The notes below the pieces were generated by a model. It was not told the origin of the DNA and did no database searches. It saw only the letters and a list, made by a program, of their open reading frames with translations. Below, in pieces: positions 16,927-26,364 of a stretch of 64,000 nt of DNA (its first letter is position 1; every line of letters begins with the position of its first letter). The stretch lies in the NCBI RefSeq assembly GCF_008042035.1, contig NZ_RDBL01000009.1, positions 335,179-399,178 on the forward strand. Direction: 5' to 3'. Origin of the DNA: Streptomyces sp. col6. GTDB lineage: Bacteria > Actinomycetota > Actinomycetes > Streptomycetales > Streptomycetaceae. The position numbers were made by a program, and so were the translations under genes.

Positions 16927-17108
16927 ACGCACACACCTCCAGACCCCCCTGAGGACAGAGACGGAGGCAAGCCGCGCCGGGCGGCTCATCGCCGCGGCCC
17001 GGCCGCCGCCCCATCTCGATCCTCGCGCCTCGCACGGACCACCGCACCCCGAGTCCGAGCATCCCCATGAGCGCGCAGGCTCACCGCCAGAGCTTCCGCA
17101 GGCGCCGC

Positions 17109-17476
17109 CTCAGGCAGTGCCCTTCCGCTCCTCCTCCAGCTTTTTGAGGGCATCGTCCAAGGTGTGGCGCCGTGCCCCGCGCCACACATGCCACGCCCGC
17201 CTCGTACACCTCGCGATGTTCCGCGACTACGCGCCGCAGAGGCATCGGCCGGCTCAGGGTCTCCCGGCCGTTGGTCAGCGTCACACGCAGCTGGAACGCC
17301 GTCACGGCGGTGCACCAATCCTGCGGATTCGGTTCTCGACTGATCAGGTCCGCCAGAATCCGCCTGGCCCCGCCATGAGCGGGTACGCCTATGTGATCTT
17401 CTCCCTCAAGGAAGGTGACATCGAAGAACTGCGCGACCACCGGGTCGTCCGCAGTCCGTCCAGTGACGCCGAGCAA
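17109..17476 (-). pseudogene. Frameshifted small hypothetical gene
   Basis: The first frame reads LGVTGRTADDPVVAQFFDV, then FQLRVTLTNGRETLSRPM and RRVVAEHREVYEAGVAC. Near 17170 the reading shifts, and a second frame ends in a typical protein tail RHTLDDALKKLEEERKGTA with a stop at 17109-17111. The first frame has no ATG or GTG start after the preceding stop, only TTG 17476. So the gene is both frameshifted and probably short at its N-terminus. The family is not recognised. Confidence 0.55.
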
Positions 17477-17663
17477 CTGCCCGTCCAGCGGCTAGCCATC
17501 TCTTCATCCAACGCCCACAAGGCCCCCCACACACAAGCAGCTGCCGCCGGTGTGCTGTGAGTCACGTTCGCGCGCGGCGGGGTACACCCCTGGTACGCAA
17601 GTTGGGCATTCTCTCTGGCGGCCGTGCAACGGGGTACGGCGCGCCGACCGACTGGGGGGACCA

Positions 17664-18389
17664 ATGTCGCGATACACGGGCGGGGAGCAGGAGCGAAGAA
17701 CGGGCCGCGGGCGAGGGGTGATCGAGGGGGCGTTCGCGCTCCTGGATGCGTTGCGCAGGTGCGGCGGGGAGGCAGGGCTCACCGAGATCGCTGCGGCCTG
17801 CTCCCTGCCCAAGGGGAGCGCTCACCGGCTGCTGGAGCAGTTGCTGCTGGTGGGCGCCGTGGAGCGGCGAGGCAGCCGCTACCGCGTCGGATCGCAGCTC
17901 TACCGTCTCGGACAGGTCTGGGAGCCGCACCCGGGCTTACGGGTGGCGGCTCGTCATCCGCTGCACCGGCTGCGGGCGGTCACCGGGGCGAGTGCCCTGC
18001 TGACCGTCCTGCACGAGGGCCGGGCCCTGACTGTGGCGTCCGTGCCGGGCGAGGCGGAGCCTCTGGTGCCGGTACAGAACGGGATGAGCTTCCTGTTGGA
18101 CACGGCGGCCGGCCAGGTACTGAGCGGTGGGGGCAGGGCCGGTTCCGGGGGTCGACCGGCGGGGACGGTGATGGAGTGCGAGGAGGTGATGAACGGGGTG
18201 TGCTGCGCGGCGCTTCCGGTGCGCGGGCGCGACGGGCGGGCCGTCGCCGCGATCGCCGTCATGACGTTGTCCGCGCAAGGACTGCAGCGGGCGGCCCACG
18301 AAGCGGCGCTGGCGGCCACGGCCGTCACAGCGGCCCTCGCCCGTACAGACGTGCCCCTGCCCTGTCTGCCCCCGGTAATGCACTACTGA
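17664..18389 (+). CDS. IclR-family transcriptional regulator
   Basis: The 241-residue protein has an N-terminal winged helix-turn-helix (VIEGAFALLDALRRCGGEAGL, AACSLPKGSAHRLLEQLL, YRVGSQLYRLG). The C-terminal part is an IclR effector domain (SALLTVLHEGRALTVASVP, CCAALPVRGRDGRAVAAIAV). It is slightly shorter than the usual 250 residues, with a compressed effector domain. ATG 17664 follows a GGGGGGA ribosome-binding site. Its target is unknown; the next gene encodes a secreted protein. Confidence 0.9.
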   Translation: MSRYTGGEQERRTGRGRGVIEGAFALLDALRRCGGEAGLTEIAAACSLPKGSAHRLLEQLLLVGAVERRGSRYRVGSQLYRLGQVWEPHPGLRVAARHPLHRLRAVTGASALLTVLHEGRALTVASVPGEAEPLVPVQNGMSFLLDTAAGQVLSGGGRAGSGGRPAGTVMECEEVMNGVCCAALPVRGRDGRAVAAIAVMTLSAQGLQRAAHEAALAATAVTAALARTDVPLPCLPPVMHY

Positions 18390-18544
18390 CTCACCGTCAG
18401 GTATGGGCTCGTGAGGTGACTGCTTGTCCTCCGCGCCCCGGTTCCGCTCAGTGGAACGCGCGTAGAACGACGGGCCGCGGCTCAGGCAGTCTGTTCATCG
18501 AGCCGGTCGGGGGACCGGCGAAGACCTGAAACCAGGGGGACAAC

Positions 18545-19012
18545 ATGAGCATCCGACGACTGACCACCTTCGCCCTCGCAGGCGCACTGGGCCTCGGTTC
18601 GCTGGTGGGCGCCGCCGGCGCCGCGCAGGCCGATCCGGTCGACTACGTGCAGATCCGTCTCGTCGACCTGTACTGCGGCGACGAGAGCGAAGGCGACCAC
18701 GACGAGGCCTACCTCAACATCGCAGCGAACGGCGGCAAGGCCGTGAAGCTCTGGCCCGCCAAGGCGTCGTACCAGACCATGGGAACCGGCTACCGCCGCG
18801 CCCTGGACGAGAGCAACGGCAACGCGCTGCTGGTCCTGGGCAAGACCGAGTCACGCACGCTTTCGCTGTGGGACTACGACAGCACCAGCAGCGACGACCG
18901 GCTCGGCTCGGTGACCGTCACCGGCAACGAGGCAGGCGCGGAGACGCAGTACCGAGTCCTGGAAGGCTCCGGTGGCGTCTACACCATCGCCTACCAGGTC
19001 ATCGACATCTGA
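18545..19012 (+). CDS. Secreted protein of unknown function
   Basis: The 155-residue protein has a Sec signal peptide (SIRRLTTFALAGALGLGSL, cleavage near AAQADP). The mature part is acidic and rich in predicted strands (VQIRLVDLYCGDESEGDHDE, then LSLWDYDSTSSDDRLGSVTV). The DYDSTSSDDRLG stretch resembles the calcium-binding loops of C2-like beta-sandwich domains. AGGGGGA lies eight bases before the ATG. No catalytic motif was seen. Confidence 0.85.
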   Translation: MSIRRLTTFALAGALGLGSLVGAAGAAQADPVDYVQIRLVDLYCGDESEGDHDEAYLNIAANGGKAVKLWPAKASYQTMGTGYRRALDESNGNALLVLGKTESRTLSLWDYDSTSSDDRLGSVTVTGNEAGAETQYRVLEGSGGVYTIAYQVIDI

Positions 19013-19021
19013 TCCGCCCCT

Positions 19022-19050
19022 TCCGGCCGGACCCAACCGGTCCGGCCGGA
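19022..19050 (+). terminator. 12-bp hairpin terminator
   Basis: Arms 19022-19033 and 19039-19050 are perfectly complementary with a 5-base loop. It lies 9 bases after the stop of the secreted protein gene. Confidence 0.8.
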
Positions 19051-19307
19051 CCGCGGCAGAGCACAAAACGCGAGAGCGACCGGCACAGAACCACACGCCG
19101 TCGACTGCGCGTCGGGCCACAGCAAACCTCCGCCCGCGCCCGGCACCGCCACCCGTCGGGAGACCATCTACCGCAGCCGGCCGGCCCCGGTGCCCCCGGA
19201 GGGACGAGTGACCGCGCCGCACGACAGTTCACCAGCATGAGCGCTCGAGGCAATGCCAGGACCTGGGTCTGCCCATCCCGCAGTCCAGACGCGGAGGTGG
19301 TTGTGGT

Positions 19308-19838
19308 TCAGAGGTCGATGACGGCCCAGAGGCGACGCCCGTCCGGGCCTGTGTCCATGCCGCACTCCGTAACCGGACGGTGCGCCGTGATCCGGTGCAG
19401 CACATCCGAGCCGGCCTCGTCGTCCAGGTCAGCGAGCCCAGAGTGGTGGGACAGAGCAAGGATGCAGGCCTGCCCGTCCTGGTCGGACAGATGGACGGAC
19501 ACCCGATTCCCCTGGTCCGCGACCGTTGTCTCGACGAGGAGCACCGTGACCGCCTCGACCGCGTCCAACACGGTCTGACCGGGCCAAAGATCCCACGCCC
19601 CGAGCTGGGCAAGGACCGCGTTCTTGGCTTTGCCGGCCGCCCACCGGTTCGCCGCATACACCCAGTTCCCGCCACGCCGGTTCCGCATCACCACGCCGCA
19701 CCGTGCCGACCTGGCAAGCCCGCCTGGGCCACCGTCCGCAGTCTCGGGGCGGGGCGGAGAGACCGGCCTCTTCGGCGGCGGAGGCGTCTTCGGTGGGTAC
19801 GACGGCGGGGTCGGCTGCTCGATCGGCGCTGCTGGCAT
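19308..19838 (-). CDS. HATPase-like (anti-sigma/ATP-binding-like) protein with a degenerate ATP site
   Basis: The 176-residue protein begins with a proline-rich stretch and continues as ANRWAAGKAKNAVLAQLGAW, VLDAVEAVTVLLVETTVADQ and NRVSVHLSDQDGQACILALS. Segment order resembles the Streptomyces RsbW-like HATPase proteins, but the N-box asparagines and the Gly-rich lid are missing. It would not be expected to bind ATP normally. The assignment is by pattern and uncertain. GGGAGGT stands just upstream of ATG 19838. A dead, nearly identical copy lies at 25866-26364. Confidence 0.6.
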   Translation of the reverse strand: MPAAPIEQPTPPSYPPKTPPPPKRPVSPPRPETADGGPGGLARSARCGVVMRNRRGGNWVYAANRWAAGKAKNAVLAQLGAWDLWPGQTVLDAVEAVTVLLVETTVADQGNRVSVHLSDQDGQACILALSHHSGLADLDDEAGSDVLHRITAHRPVTECGMDTGPDGRRLWAVIDL

Positions 19839-20265
19839 GGGACCTCCCGGCATGGACAGGCGCAGAGAAATACGCCCTGTGATCAGAGTAGGGCGGACAG
19901 CCATGCGGCCGGGGGGATTGCCCGGAAGACCCCCCATCGCCGGGGAGCCGAGCGACGGCCCGTTCGGCAGCCTCGCTCACGTGATGCCAGAGGCGCCAGC
20001 GGTCCGCGACCTGGACCGCCTGTGGAGTACCGACGGTCCCGCCTTCGGCGAAGGACGGCGCCCGGCCACGACAGATTCACCTCAACGCCCGGCCGGCGCG
20101 GCGAGCCCGGCCGCAGGGCTGGAGGCCTCCCGGTCGGGCAGCACGTCGAACAGCGCATGGTCGGCGAACAGGACAGCGTGGGGACGGGTTGACGGGGCAT
20201 TGCGACGGTGGGCGGCGCAGCGCGAGAGCAGCCGACGAGGCCCCGGCAGGTGCCATGGCCGGGTG
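19839..20265. other. Stretch without a recognisable gene
   Basis: No supported gene. Overlapping GC-rich frames on both strands lack motifs. The left end is the promoter side of the HATPase-like gene. Confidence 0.4.
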
Positions 20266-20555
20266 CTACGGCCCGCGCCGGTCCACGGGGTGACCCAGGA
20301 CTTCCGACATGGCGCGGGTCGAGCGCAGGAGCTCGGCCGAGAGGCGTGTCAGATCGTGCTCCGTGATGCCCCGCGCGGGCATCACCAGCGTGACGACGAG
20401 CGGGAAGGACTCGCCCGCCGTGAAGACGGGGGCCGCCACCGAAGTGATGCCGGGGATGCCCCCCCGACGGTGGAGGCCACGCCGTCCCGTAGTGCCTCGG
20501 CCTTGATCCGGTCGACGCGGTCCAGGGTGGCCGTGTCCAGGGTCTCCAGTTCCAT
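20266..20555 (-). pseudogene. Fragment of an IclR-type effector domain
   Basis: The reading MELETLDTATLDRVDRIKAE, ALRDGVAST continues after a frame change at a run of seven C (about 20459-20465) as GITSVAAPVFTAGESFPLVV and RLSAELLRSTRAMSEVLGHP. This matches the C-terminal half of IclR regulators. The DNA-binding half is missing; the left arm of the fragment abuts transposase sequence directly, so the gene was probably cut by insertion and later decayed. Confidence 0.7.
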
Positions 20556-20579
20556 CCCCTTTTGAGGAGCCGCGACCGC

Positions 20580-20916
20580 CGGCGCTTTCCGCGCGCCGGC
20601 GGCGTGCTGGTGGGCCCGCGCAGCTGTCGAGTCCACCGAGACGTCCCAGTCGATCCGGCCCACGGCGTCCTCGGCCGCCTGGATCCGCGACAGCAGCATC
20701 GTCCATGTTCCATCCGCTGACCAGCGGCGATGACGTTTGTAAACGGTCTCCCACGACCCGAACCGCTCCGGCAGGTCCCTCCACTGCACGCCCGTCCGGA
20801 CCCGTTAGAGCACCCCATTGACCACCCGACGGTGGTCACTCCACCGGCCCCGCGCGCCCCACCAGGAGGCAAGAACGACTCCAGCGGTCCCACTCCGCAT
20901 TCGTCAGATCACCACG
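20580..20916 (-). pseudogene. Relic of an IS5-family transposase, N-terminal half
   Basis: Pieces in order are RGDLTNAEWDRW, then after a frame change VQWRDLPERFGSWETVYKRH, RRWSADGTWTMLLSRIQ and DWDVSVDSTAARAHQHAAGA. This is the N-terminal half of an IS5-type transposase. The sequence runs straight into the IclR fragment after ARKAPA, and the catalytic C-terminal half is missing. Confidence 0.85.
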
Positions 20917-21138
20917 ACCCTTACAAACAGCCCGACCCCAACACCCCACGTTCGTCAGGAGATCCGAGAAACAGTGCCCAGGAAGCTGACGCCGGTTCCC
21001 GCGAGCCCGGCAAGGGCAGACGATGGACACTGCACTGACTGAAGTAGGTCAACACCCCGTCTAGCGGCCAAAGACGACGGGTGCCAGAGAGAATCAGTTC
21101 ATGGCGGTCGAGACCGGCTCCGTGGCAGCCCGTCATAG

Positions 21139-21777
21139 TCAGCCATCCCGGTTCATCGCCCTGCGTGCGCCGGCGCGGACGAGCCGCGGGAGATTCGAGG
21201 CCAGGGCCAGGCCGCCGAAAAAGATATAGGCGAGCACGGGGTGACCGTGGGGCGTGATGCCACCCATACCCACGCCACCGACGAAATAGATCGCGCCCTC
21301 AACGGAGTTCACCGCGAGCGATACGAGACTCAACCCTGTCGTGGTAGGGCTCTTCATCCCTCGATACAGGGCAGGAAGGGAGTAGCAGGCCGAGGCGATG
21401 ACGAGAGCGGACCCGAGCGCAGGCTCCATGTACCCGGCGCCGAGGCCAACGATCGTGACCAGGCCGATGGCCGCGAAGCTGAAGAGAGTCGCCGCCACGA
21501 TGGTCTTGTTCATCGCATGTTCGGCTTTGGCCACTTCGCGCCAGAGCAAACCGTGGAACACCAGCCACACCATGCCAGCCACGGCAGCAGCCACCGACTG
21601 CGCGAGAACGGCTACGGCTATCCACCCCGGACCCGTGCCGGCCAGCACACCCATACTCACCGGGCTGATGCCGTGCCCGGACCTCGTCCGCTTCACGCGC
21701 AGCCACGCCGGCACCGACCGCGCGACCTCGATCGCCACGAGCGCGGTGCCCGATACCAGCGCGCCATTCACATGCAT
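21139..21777 (-). CDS. PQ-loop / SWEET-like seven-helix membrane protein
   Basis: The 212-residue protein has about seven membrane helices. The loops RSGHGISPVSMGVLAG and SPTTTGLSLVSLAVNSVEG occur at equivalent positions in two halves. They resemble the PQ-loop repeats of SWEET and related small-solute carriers (S-P-x-S and T-G-L-S-x-x-S patterns). Substrate unknown. It stands alone, flanked by gene relics. Confidence 0.7.
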   Translation of the reverse strand: MHVNGALVSGTALVAIEVARSVPAWLRVKRTRSGHGISPVSMGVLAGTGPGWIAVAVLAQSVAAAVAGMVWLVFHGLLWREVAKAEHAMNKTIVAATLFSFAAIGLVTIVGLGAGYMEPALGSALVIASACYSLPALYRGMKSPTTTGLSLVSLAVNSVEGAIYFVGGVGMGGITPHGHPVLAYIFFGGLALASNLPRLVRAGARRAMNRDG

Positions 21778-22151
21778 CGAAGACCGATCGCGGCGAGCCT
21801 GCCAGCGCCAAAACTGATGCTCTTGATCACAGTCCTCTGTCCCTTGTCTCCGCGGTCACCTTGCATGATGCACAGAGGGAACGGTAGCGGCCGCAGCGCT
21901 TGGGACAGCGGCTAGGCACCGTCGTCAAATGTCACGCCCACATCGGGAAGGATGCGGGGGTGACGGCGGCTTCGTAGGACTCGGCTCCTGCGGGCTGCCG
22001 AAGCGGCCGGGGTGAACGATCCGGCACCCGACGACTACGGCGTTCCCACCTCGGCGGTCGATCCTCTGCCCCTGTGACCACTCGGCATCGTGGCGGGAAC
22101 GGGATGGCCGTGCGCCCGGGAAGCGGCACCGGTGCGTGTCCGGGTTCGAGG

Positions 22152-22745
22152 TCAGGAACGCCGGCCGCTGCGCCGGGGGCGTCGCAGCGGAGCCGCATCC
22201 ACGGTCCCCAGTGCGGCAGGCGAGGAGAAACCGCCCGCAACGACCGGGCGCACAGGGGCTGCTAGCTGCGCAGTGGTGCGGTCGGGGTTGCGGCGCGGGC
22301 GCTCGGCGCGGGCCAGGACCGTGACGTTCGGGATCAGTGGCGCGCAGGCTTCGCAGACTTCTTCGACGCTCCAGACACGGCGCATGACCGGGTCGTGGCG
22401 CAGGATCAGCAACACGGCACCCGTGCACGGGGTCTTGGAGTCGGGGTGGGCTTCGCAACTCTGCACGCCGCAGCGGCATCGGGCGTTGGGACGGAGGGTT
22501 GCCGCTTTCGCGTGGGCGGCGGCGTGCCGGGCGGCGAACGCCCGTAGCGCGGGAAGGTCTTCGGAGCGGGGCGGCATCCGGCAGGCTGTCGTGCTGCAGG
22601 TGACGGACGCGGATGTTCGGCCGTGGCCGATGATCCGGACGGTCCAGGCCCGGCCGGGAACCCGCTCGGTGGATGTTTCGGTGTGCACGGTCGTCACGGC
22701 CGCATGCTCCAGAGTGCTCAGCAGATCGAATTGAGATGGCTCCAC
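22152..22745 (-). CDS. Cys-rich hypothetical protein
   Basis: The 197-residue protein contains several cysteine motifs (SVTCSTTACRMP, RCRCGVQSCEAHP, EEVCEACAPL), suggesting metal binding, and a histidine-rich AARHAAAHAKA helix. It matches, from general knowledge, a Streptomyces hypothetical family sometimes found near conjugative elements, but I cannot name a Pfam family. Its C-terminal 40 residues are low-complexity and may be frame-altered. GGGGGT stands eight bases before GTG 22745. Confidence 0.6.
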   Translation of the reverse strand: MEPSQFDLLSTLEHAAVTTVHTETSTERVPGRAWTVRIIGHGRTSASVTCSTTACRMPPRSEDLPALRAFAARHAAAHAKAATLRPNARCRCGVQSCEAHPDSKTPCTGAVLLILRHDPVMRRVWSVEEVCEACAPLIPNVTVLARAERPRRNPDRTTAQLAAPVRPVVAGGFSSPAALGTVDAAPLRRPRRSGRRS

Positions 22746-22836
22746 TATGTGCTACCCCCTATGGCAGGGGGCAACAGCTTCGGCCGGGCAGTTCTCTCCG
22801 CCTGGCCCCCGGGCCCGACTGCAGGGCGCCGCGCTT

Positions 22837-23270
22837 CCTGGTCGCGCGTGCCGGTCCCGTACGACGGGATCAACGGCGAACTCATCGACCTGGAGGCCCG
22901 CGGCGCCCACAACATCTGGGCAGCAGGCCGCAAGCTGAACGACGACGCGGACACCGGACACGCGCTGCTGGCGCACTGGAACGGCCACACCTGGCAGCAG
23001 GTCCCCGCGCCCGCAGGCACCGGCCGGGTGAACGACCTGACACTCGCACCCCAGGGAATCGCGATCACAGGTGAACAGACGGACGGCACGCCGTATGTCA
23101 TGCGCCTTCGGGACGGCCGGTGGTCGAAGCTGTCCGTACCCTCGAACAGCGCGGACACAGGCAGCCACCTGACCGGAGCGGCCTGGACCCCTCATGGTGT
23201 TACCGCCGTCGGATACGAAGAGGGGGCCACAGGCCTGCCCAGCCCTCCGCTGCTGACCGGCGGCAACTGA
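22837..23270 (+). pseudogene. Truncated beta-propeller-like protein
   Basis: The frame reads WSRVPVPYDGINGELIDLEA, NIWAAGRKLNDD, HWNGHTWQQVPAP and MRLRDGRWSKLSVPS. These are repeated W-s-k-v-P blade motifs of secreted kelch-like propellers. Only about three blades remain and no signal peptide or start with a ribosome-binding site precedes them. It is the C-terminal end of a larger gene; the stop at 23268-23270 seems original. Confidence 0.6.
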
Positions 23271-23595
23271 CACCAGGGTCGACGATCCGGTAACGAGCGG
23301 TCGAACTGTGCATGCTGGTACTGGAGTTGACCACGCACGTGATCGCCGGCACGGCCTTGTTCGGCCCCGTGATCGCCTCTGCCCCTACGGAAAGCCGCCG
23401 GACAGCTCGGGGACAGCCTGGTGATGGTCGCGGCAACCGACGGCTTCTTCGAGCTCAAGCGGAGTCGCAGCGCCAGGCCGTCCTTCGACTGAGCCCATCA
23501 TGTCCGGGCCGGGTGCCAGGAGCCGCCCGTCCCGGCCCGAGCGAATCCAGTCCCGTACGCGTCTGCCATGTGCGATACCCGACCAGGAGAACGAG
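23271..23595. other. Gap with possible short gene scraps
   Basis: One plus-strand frame (about 23406-23492) reads LGDSLVMVAATDGFFELKR and stops, which looks like the tail of a lost gene, but no family can be assigned. Nothing else is supported. Confidence 0.3.
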
Positions 23596-23915
23596 GTGAA
23601 CCCGTTGGAGTGCGACGCCGTCACCGGCTGGGACAACGACGCCACCGCCGAGGCCCCGGCCGTCTTCACCCGCGCCCACCCGATGTACAGCGCCTCCAGC
23701 CGCGACCTGGCCGCGCATGCCGGTCTCGCCGACAGCCGCAGAATCGTCGAACTGTGCGGCGTCACCGGCACGACCACCGAGGCAATTCTCGCCCTGGCCC
23801 CGCCGGACGCCACCGTCATATCCCCCGACAGCTCCGCCCGCCATGCGATGGATGCCGCCATCCAGTTGGCCAACGGGCCGACAGTGCACTGCGCCGTACT
23901 CGGTGTCGGCGCTCA
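23596..23915 (+). pseudogene. N-terminal fragment of a SAM-dependent methyltransferase
   Basis: GTG 23596 follows AGGAG. The frame reads FTRAHPMYSASSRDLAAHAG and RRIVELCGVTGTTTEAILAL, a class I SAM-binding motif I, then DATVISPDSS where motif II is expected. Soon after about residue 105 it runs into antisense DNA of the next gene, so two thirds of the enzyme are missing. Confidence 0.65.
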
Positions 23916-24066
23916 GGCAGAGGCCACTGTCTCCAACCGGCCCTCCTTCGCCTCGGTGACGAGGTCGGCGAACTGCGTCGCGCTCATCTGTACGTGCTGG
24001 CCGAGGTCGTCGGTGATGACGACACGGCGGTCCTCGCTCGCGGAGGGATCGACGGTGTATTGCACC
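23913..24066 (-). CDS. Possible small hypothetical protein
   Basis: About 50 residues from GTG 24066 read TVDPSASEDRRVVITDD, then HVQMSATQFADLVTEAKEGR. The pattern resembles the C-terminal part of DUF397-type small proteins, but the family match is weak and the ribosome-binding site is poor. It may be a relic of a longer gene. Confidence 0.35.
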
Positions 24067-24114
24067 TGTCTGTGCGGCGTATGCGAAAGGAACCAGAGGG
24101 CTGAGAGGCGCGGC

Positions 24115-24924
24115 TCAGGTGTCGGCGCGGGACATCTCCCAGGGCGCCTGCGGCAGAACCTCGCCGGTCTCCAGCATCGACTTGAGGTTGGCAAGCACGG
24201 CCGGCCAACCGGCCGAGATGCCGCCCAGCATCTCCTGGTTGGGGAGCTTCTCGTGGGTCACGGTGAGGCGAACGATGTCCTGATGTGGTTCGACGAGGAA
24301 GGTGACGACCGATGGCTCTCTCGGCGATTGGGCGTCGGGGGCGTCGTCGAAGGTGATGACCAGCCGGGTGGGGGGCACGGTGTCCAGGACGCGGCCCACC
24401 ACGTCGACCTTGCCTGAGCCGTCGGCTCGCCGGTGCTCCCAGGCCGATCCGGGTTGCCAGTCGGAGACGTTCGCGTGTCCCCAGTAGCGCGCCGTCAGGT
24501 CGGCATCGGTCAGGGCTTGCCACACCTGCTCCGCACTGGCGCGGATGTAGGTGACGTATACGTAGTCCGGCACTGGTGTGGGTGCGTTGGTCATGGCGTA
24601 CTCCTCTGCCTGGTGCTTGATGACGCTGATCGCTTGCAGGCGGGGTTTGTCGAAGCCGGAGATCCAGCGCTGTTCGATCTCGTGGATCGGGGCCGGGTTC
24701 AGGTAGTGCAGCCGCTCCCGGCCGCGTCGTACGACGGTGACGAGGTTGGCCCGCACGAGGATGTCCAGGTGCTGCGTCGCCGACTGGCGCGCCATGTCAA
24801 GGCGCTCGCACAGTGCGCGCAGTGTCTGTCCGTTGTGCTCGCGTAGCCGATCGAGCAGGAGTCGCCGAGTGGGATCGGCCAGTGCCTTGAACACCGAGTC
24901 GGTCGCTGTTGCTTCGAGGCTCAC
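24115..24924 (-). CDS. ArsR-type repressor fused to an SRPBCC (AHSA1) domain
   Basis: The 269-residue protein has an ArsR winged helix at residues 1-85 (VFKALADPTRRLLLDRL, MARQSATQHLDILVRANLV). No metal-binding cysteines appear in the DNA-binding helix. From about residue 115 follows an SRPBCC ligand-binding fold of the AHSA1 type (VYVTYIRASAEQVWQALTD, RYWGHANVSDWQPGSAW, GGISAGWPAVLANLKSMLE). In most genomes these are two adjacent genes; here they form one chain, with a linker containing Lys-His-Gln-rich segment IKHQAEEYAM. The SRPBCC cavity may sense a hydrophobic ligand for the repressor. Confidence 0.9.
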   Translation of the reverse strand: MSLEATATDSVFKALADPTRRLLLDRLREHNGQTLRALCERLDMARQSATQHLDILVRANLVTVVRRGRERLHYLNPAPIHEIEQRWISGFDKPRLQAISVIKHQAEEYAMTNAPTPVPDYVYVTYIRASAEQVWQALTDADLTARYWGHANVSDWQPGSAWEHRRADGSGKVDVVGRVLDTVPPTRLVITFDDAPDAQSPREPSVVTFLVEPHQDIVRLTVTHEKLPNQEMLGGISAGWPAVLANLKSMLETGEVLPQAPWEMSRADT

Positions 24925-24966
24925 ACAGAAATTATGCAGGCATTCACCTGCCTATTGTCAAGGGCA

Positions 24967-25135
24967 ATGATCGGCCCTGCGTAAATGTCGCGCTGCGGGA
25001 ACTCGAGCCGGCCAAGATCGTCAGGAAGGTCAGCAACGGCGTCTACCGCATCAACCCGATGCCGGCCGGCTACGACTCCCCCGAAGACGCACGACCTGGA
25101 ACACGCCTTCCGCCTGTTCAAGGCGACCACCTCGG
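24967..25135 (+). pseudogene. Scraps of a winged-helix protein and an IS transposase tail
   Basis: The first frame reads NVALRELEPAKIVRKVSNGV and YRINPMPAGYDSPEDA, like the wing and C-terminus of a replication- or MarR-like winged-helix protein. Directly after it another frame reads HDLEHAFRLFKATT, a motif of a transposase C-terminal region (D-x-E-H-x-F-R-L-F-K). Both are short and joined artificially. Confidence 0.55.
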
Positions 25136-25319
25136 GAGCCTCGGTTCGTGCGGTGTCTTCGCTGGTCGAGGCGTTCGGGGATCGTGTGTGGGATGCCGCG
25201 TCGGCGGTGGCCGCGCCGCAGGTCTCATCTGTGCCGTCACGCCCGGTCCTTTCGGCAGGTAGAGCAGCAGCGAGGGAAGCCACGGCGCAGCGGAGCCGAA
25301 ACCCGGCGAGGAGCCGCAC

Positions 25320-25755
25320 GCCGAGGTCGGACGATGACGGCCCTGTCGGACCCATCCCCGAGGCGACCGAGAGGTGTCATGCGGGCGACCGCCTTGAGCG
25401 CTCCGGAGGAATTGACGCCACGGAGAATTTCCGTGTCCGTCGCGCCCGGAGAGTCTGTGTAGACGGTGATGCCCCGTGGTCCGAGCTCCCGGGCTGCCCA
25501 ACCGCGGTCAGTTGCTCGATCGCACCTTGCTCGCAGCGTACGGCCCGATGCCCGGCACGGGCGCACGGTGTTCATGGTGGAGATGTTCACGATGCGTCTG
25601 CCGTCACGCATCTTCCTGGCTGCGTAGCGCATGGTCAGGATGACGGTCCTGGCGTTGACCGCCATCACGCTGTCGAATACCTCCACCTCGGTCTGGGCGA
25701 GTGGCACCCGGCTGCGGACCATCGCCACGTTTTTGACCAGAACGTCCAGGCTCCG
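25320..25755 (-). pseudogene. Decayed short-chain dehydrogenase/reductase (SDR)
   Basis: Pieces on the minus strand read VFDSVMAVNARTVILTMRYA, ARKMRDGRRIVNISTMNT, ARELGPRGITVYTDSPGATD and TEILRGVNSSGALKAV, then MTPLGRLGDGSD. These follow the order of a classical SDR after the Rossmann fold. The catalytic YAASK segment is scrambled (GRTLRARCDRATDR), and the cofactor-binding N-terminus and the C-terminus are missing. Confidence 0.8.
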
Positions 25756-25865
25756 TGCAGGGTGGTCGCGACGTGTCCGGCCCATCCCCGCCGCCCACAG
25801 GCCCTGGCAGACCAGCCGGGTCCCCGGGCAGCCCGCGGCCGGCCATGACCGCCTGACAGCCGGCC

Positions 25866-26364
25866 CCGCACTCCGTAACCGGGCGATGCGCCGAGACCTG
25901 GTGCAGCACATCCGCGCCGGCCTCGTCGTCCAGGTCAGCGAGCCCAGGATGGTGGGACAGAGCAAGGATGCAGGCCTGCCCGTCCTGGTCGGACAGGTGC
26001 ACGGACATCCGATTCCCCTGGCCCTCAACCGTTGTCTCGACGAGGAGCACCATGACCGCCTCGACCGCGTCCAAGACGACCTGACCGGGACGGAAGTCCC
26101 ACGCCCCGAGCTGGGTGAGGACCGCGTCCTTGGCCTTGACGGACGCCCACCGGTTCGCCACGTGCACCCAGTTCGCGCCACGCCGTTCCGCATCACCACC
26201 CCGCACCGTGCCGACCTGGCAAGCACGCCCGAGCCGCCGTCCGCTGTCTCGGGGCGAGGCGGAGAGACCGGCTTCTTCGGCGGCGGAGGCGTCGTCGGTG
26301 GATTCGACGGCGACGTCAGCTGCTAGATTGGCCCTGCTGGCATGCGCCCTCCCGACATGGACAG
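25866..26364 (-). pseudogene. Dead copy of the 19308-19838 HATPase-like gene
   Basis: About 500 bp are nearly identical to 19364-19862. Three lesions are visible. Codon 7, GAG in the intact gene, reads TAG here. One G is lost in the run after GGCGTGGCG, which shifts the frame near 26186. The last about 19 codons are missing, and the sequence joins unrelated DNA at about 25862. The conservation despite these lesions points to a recent duplication. Confidence 0.88.
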
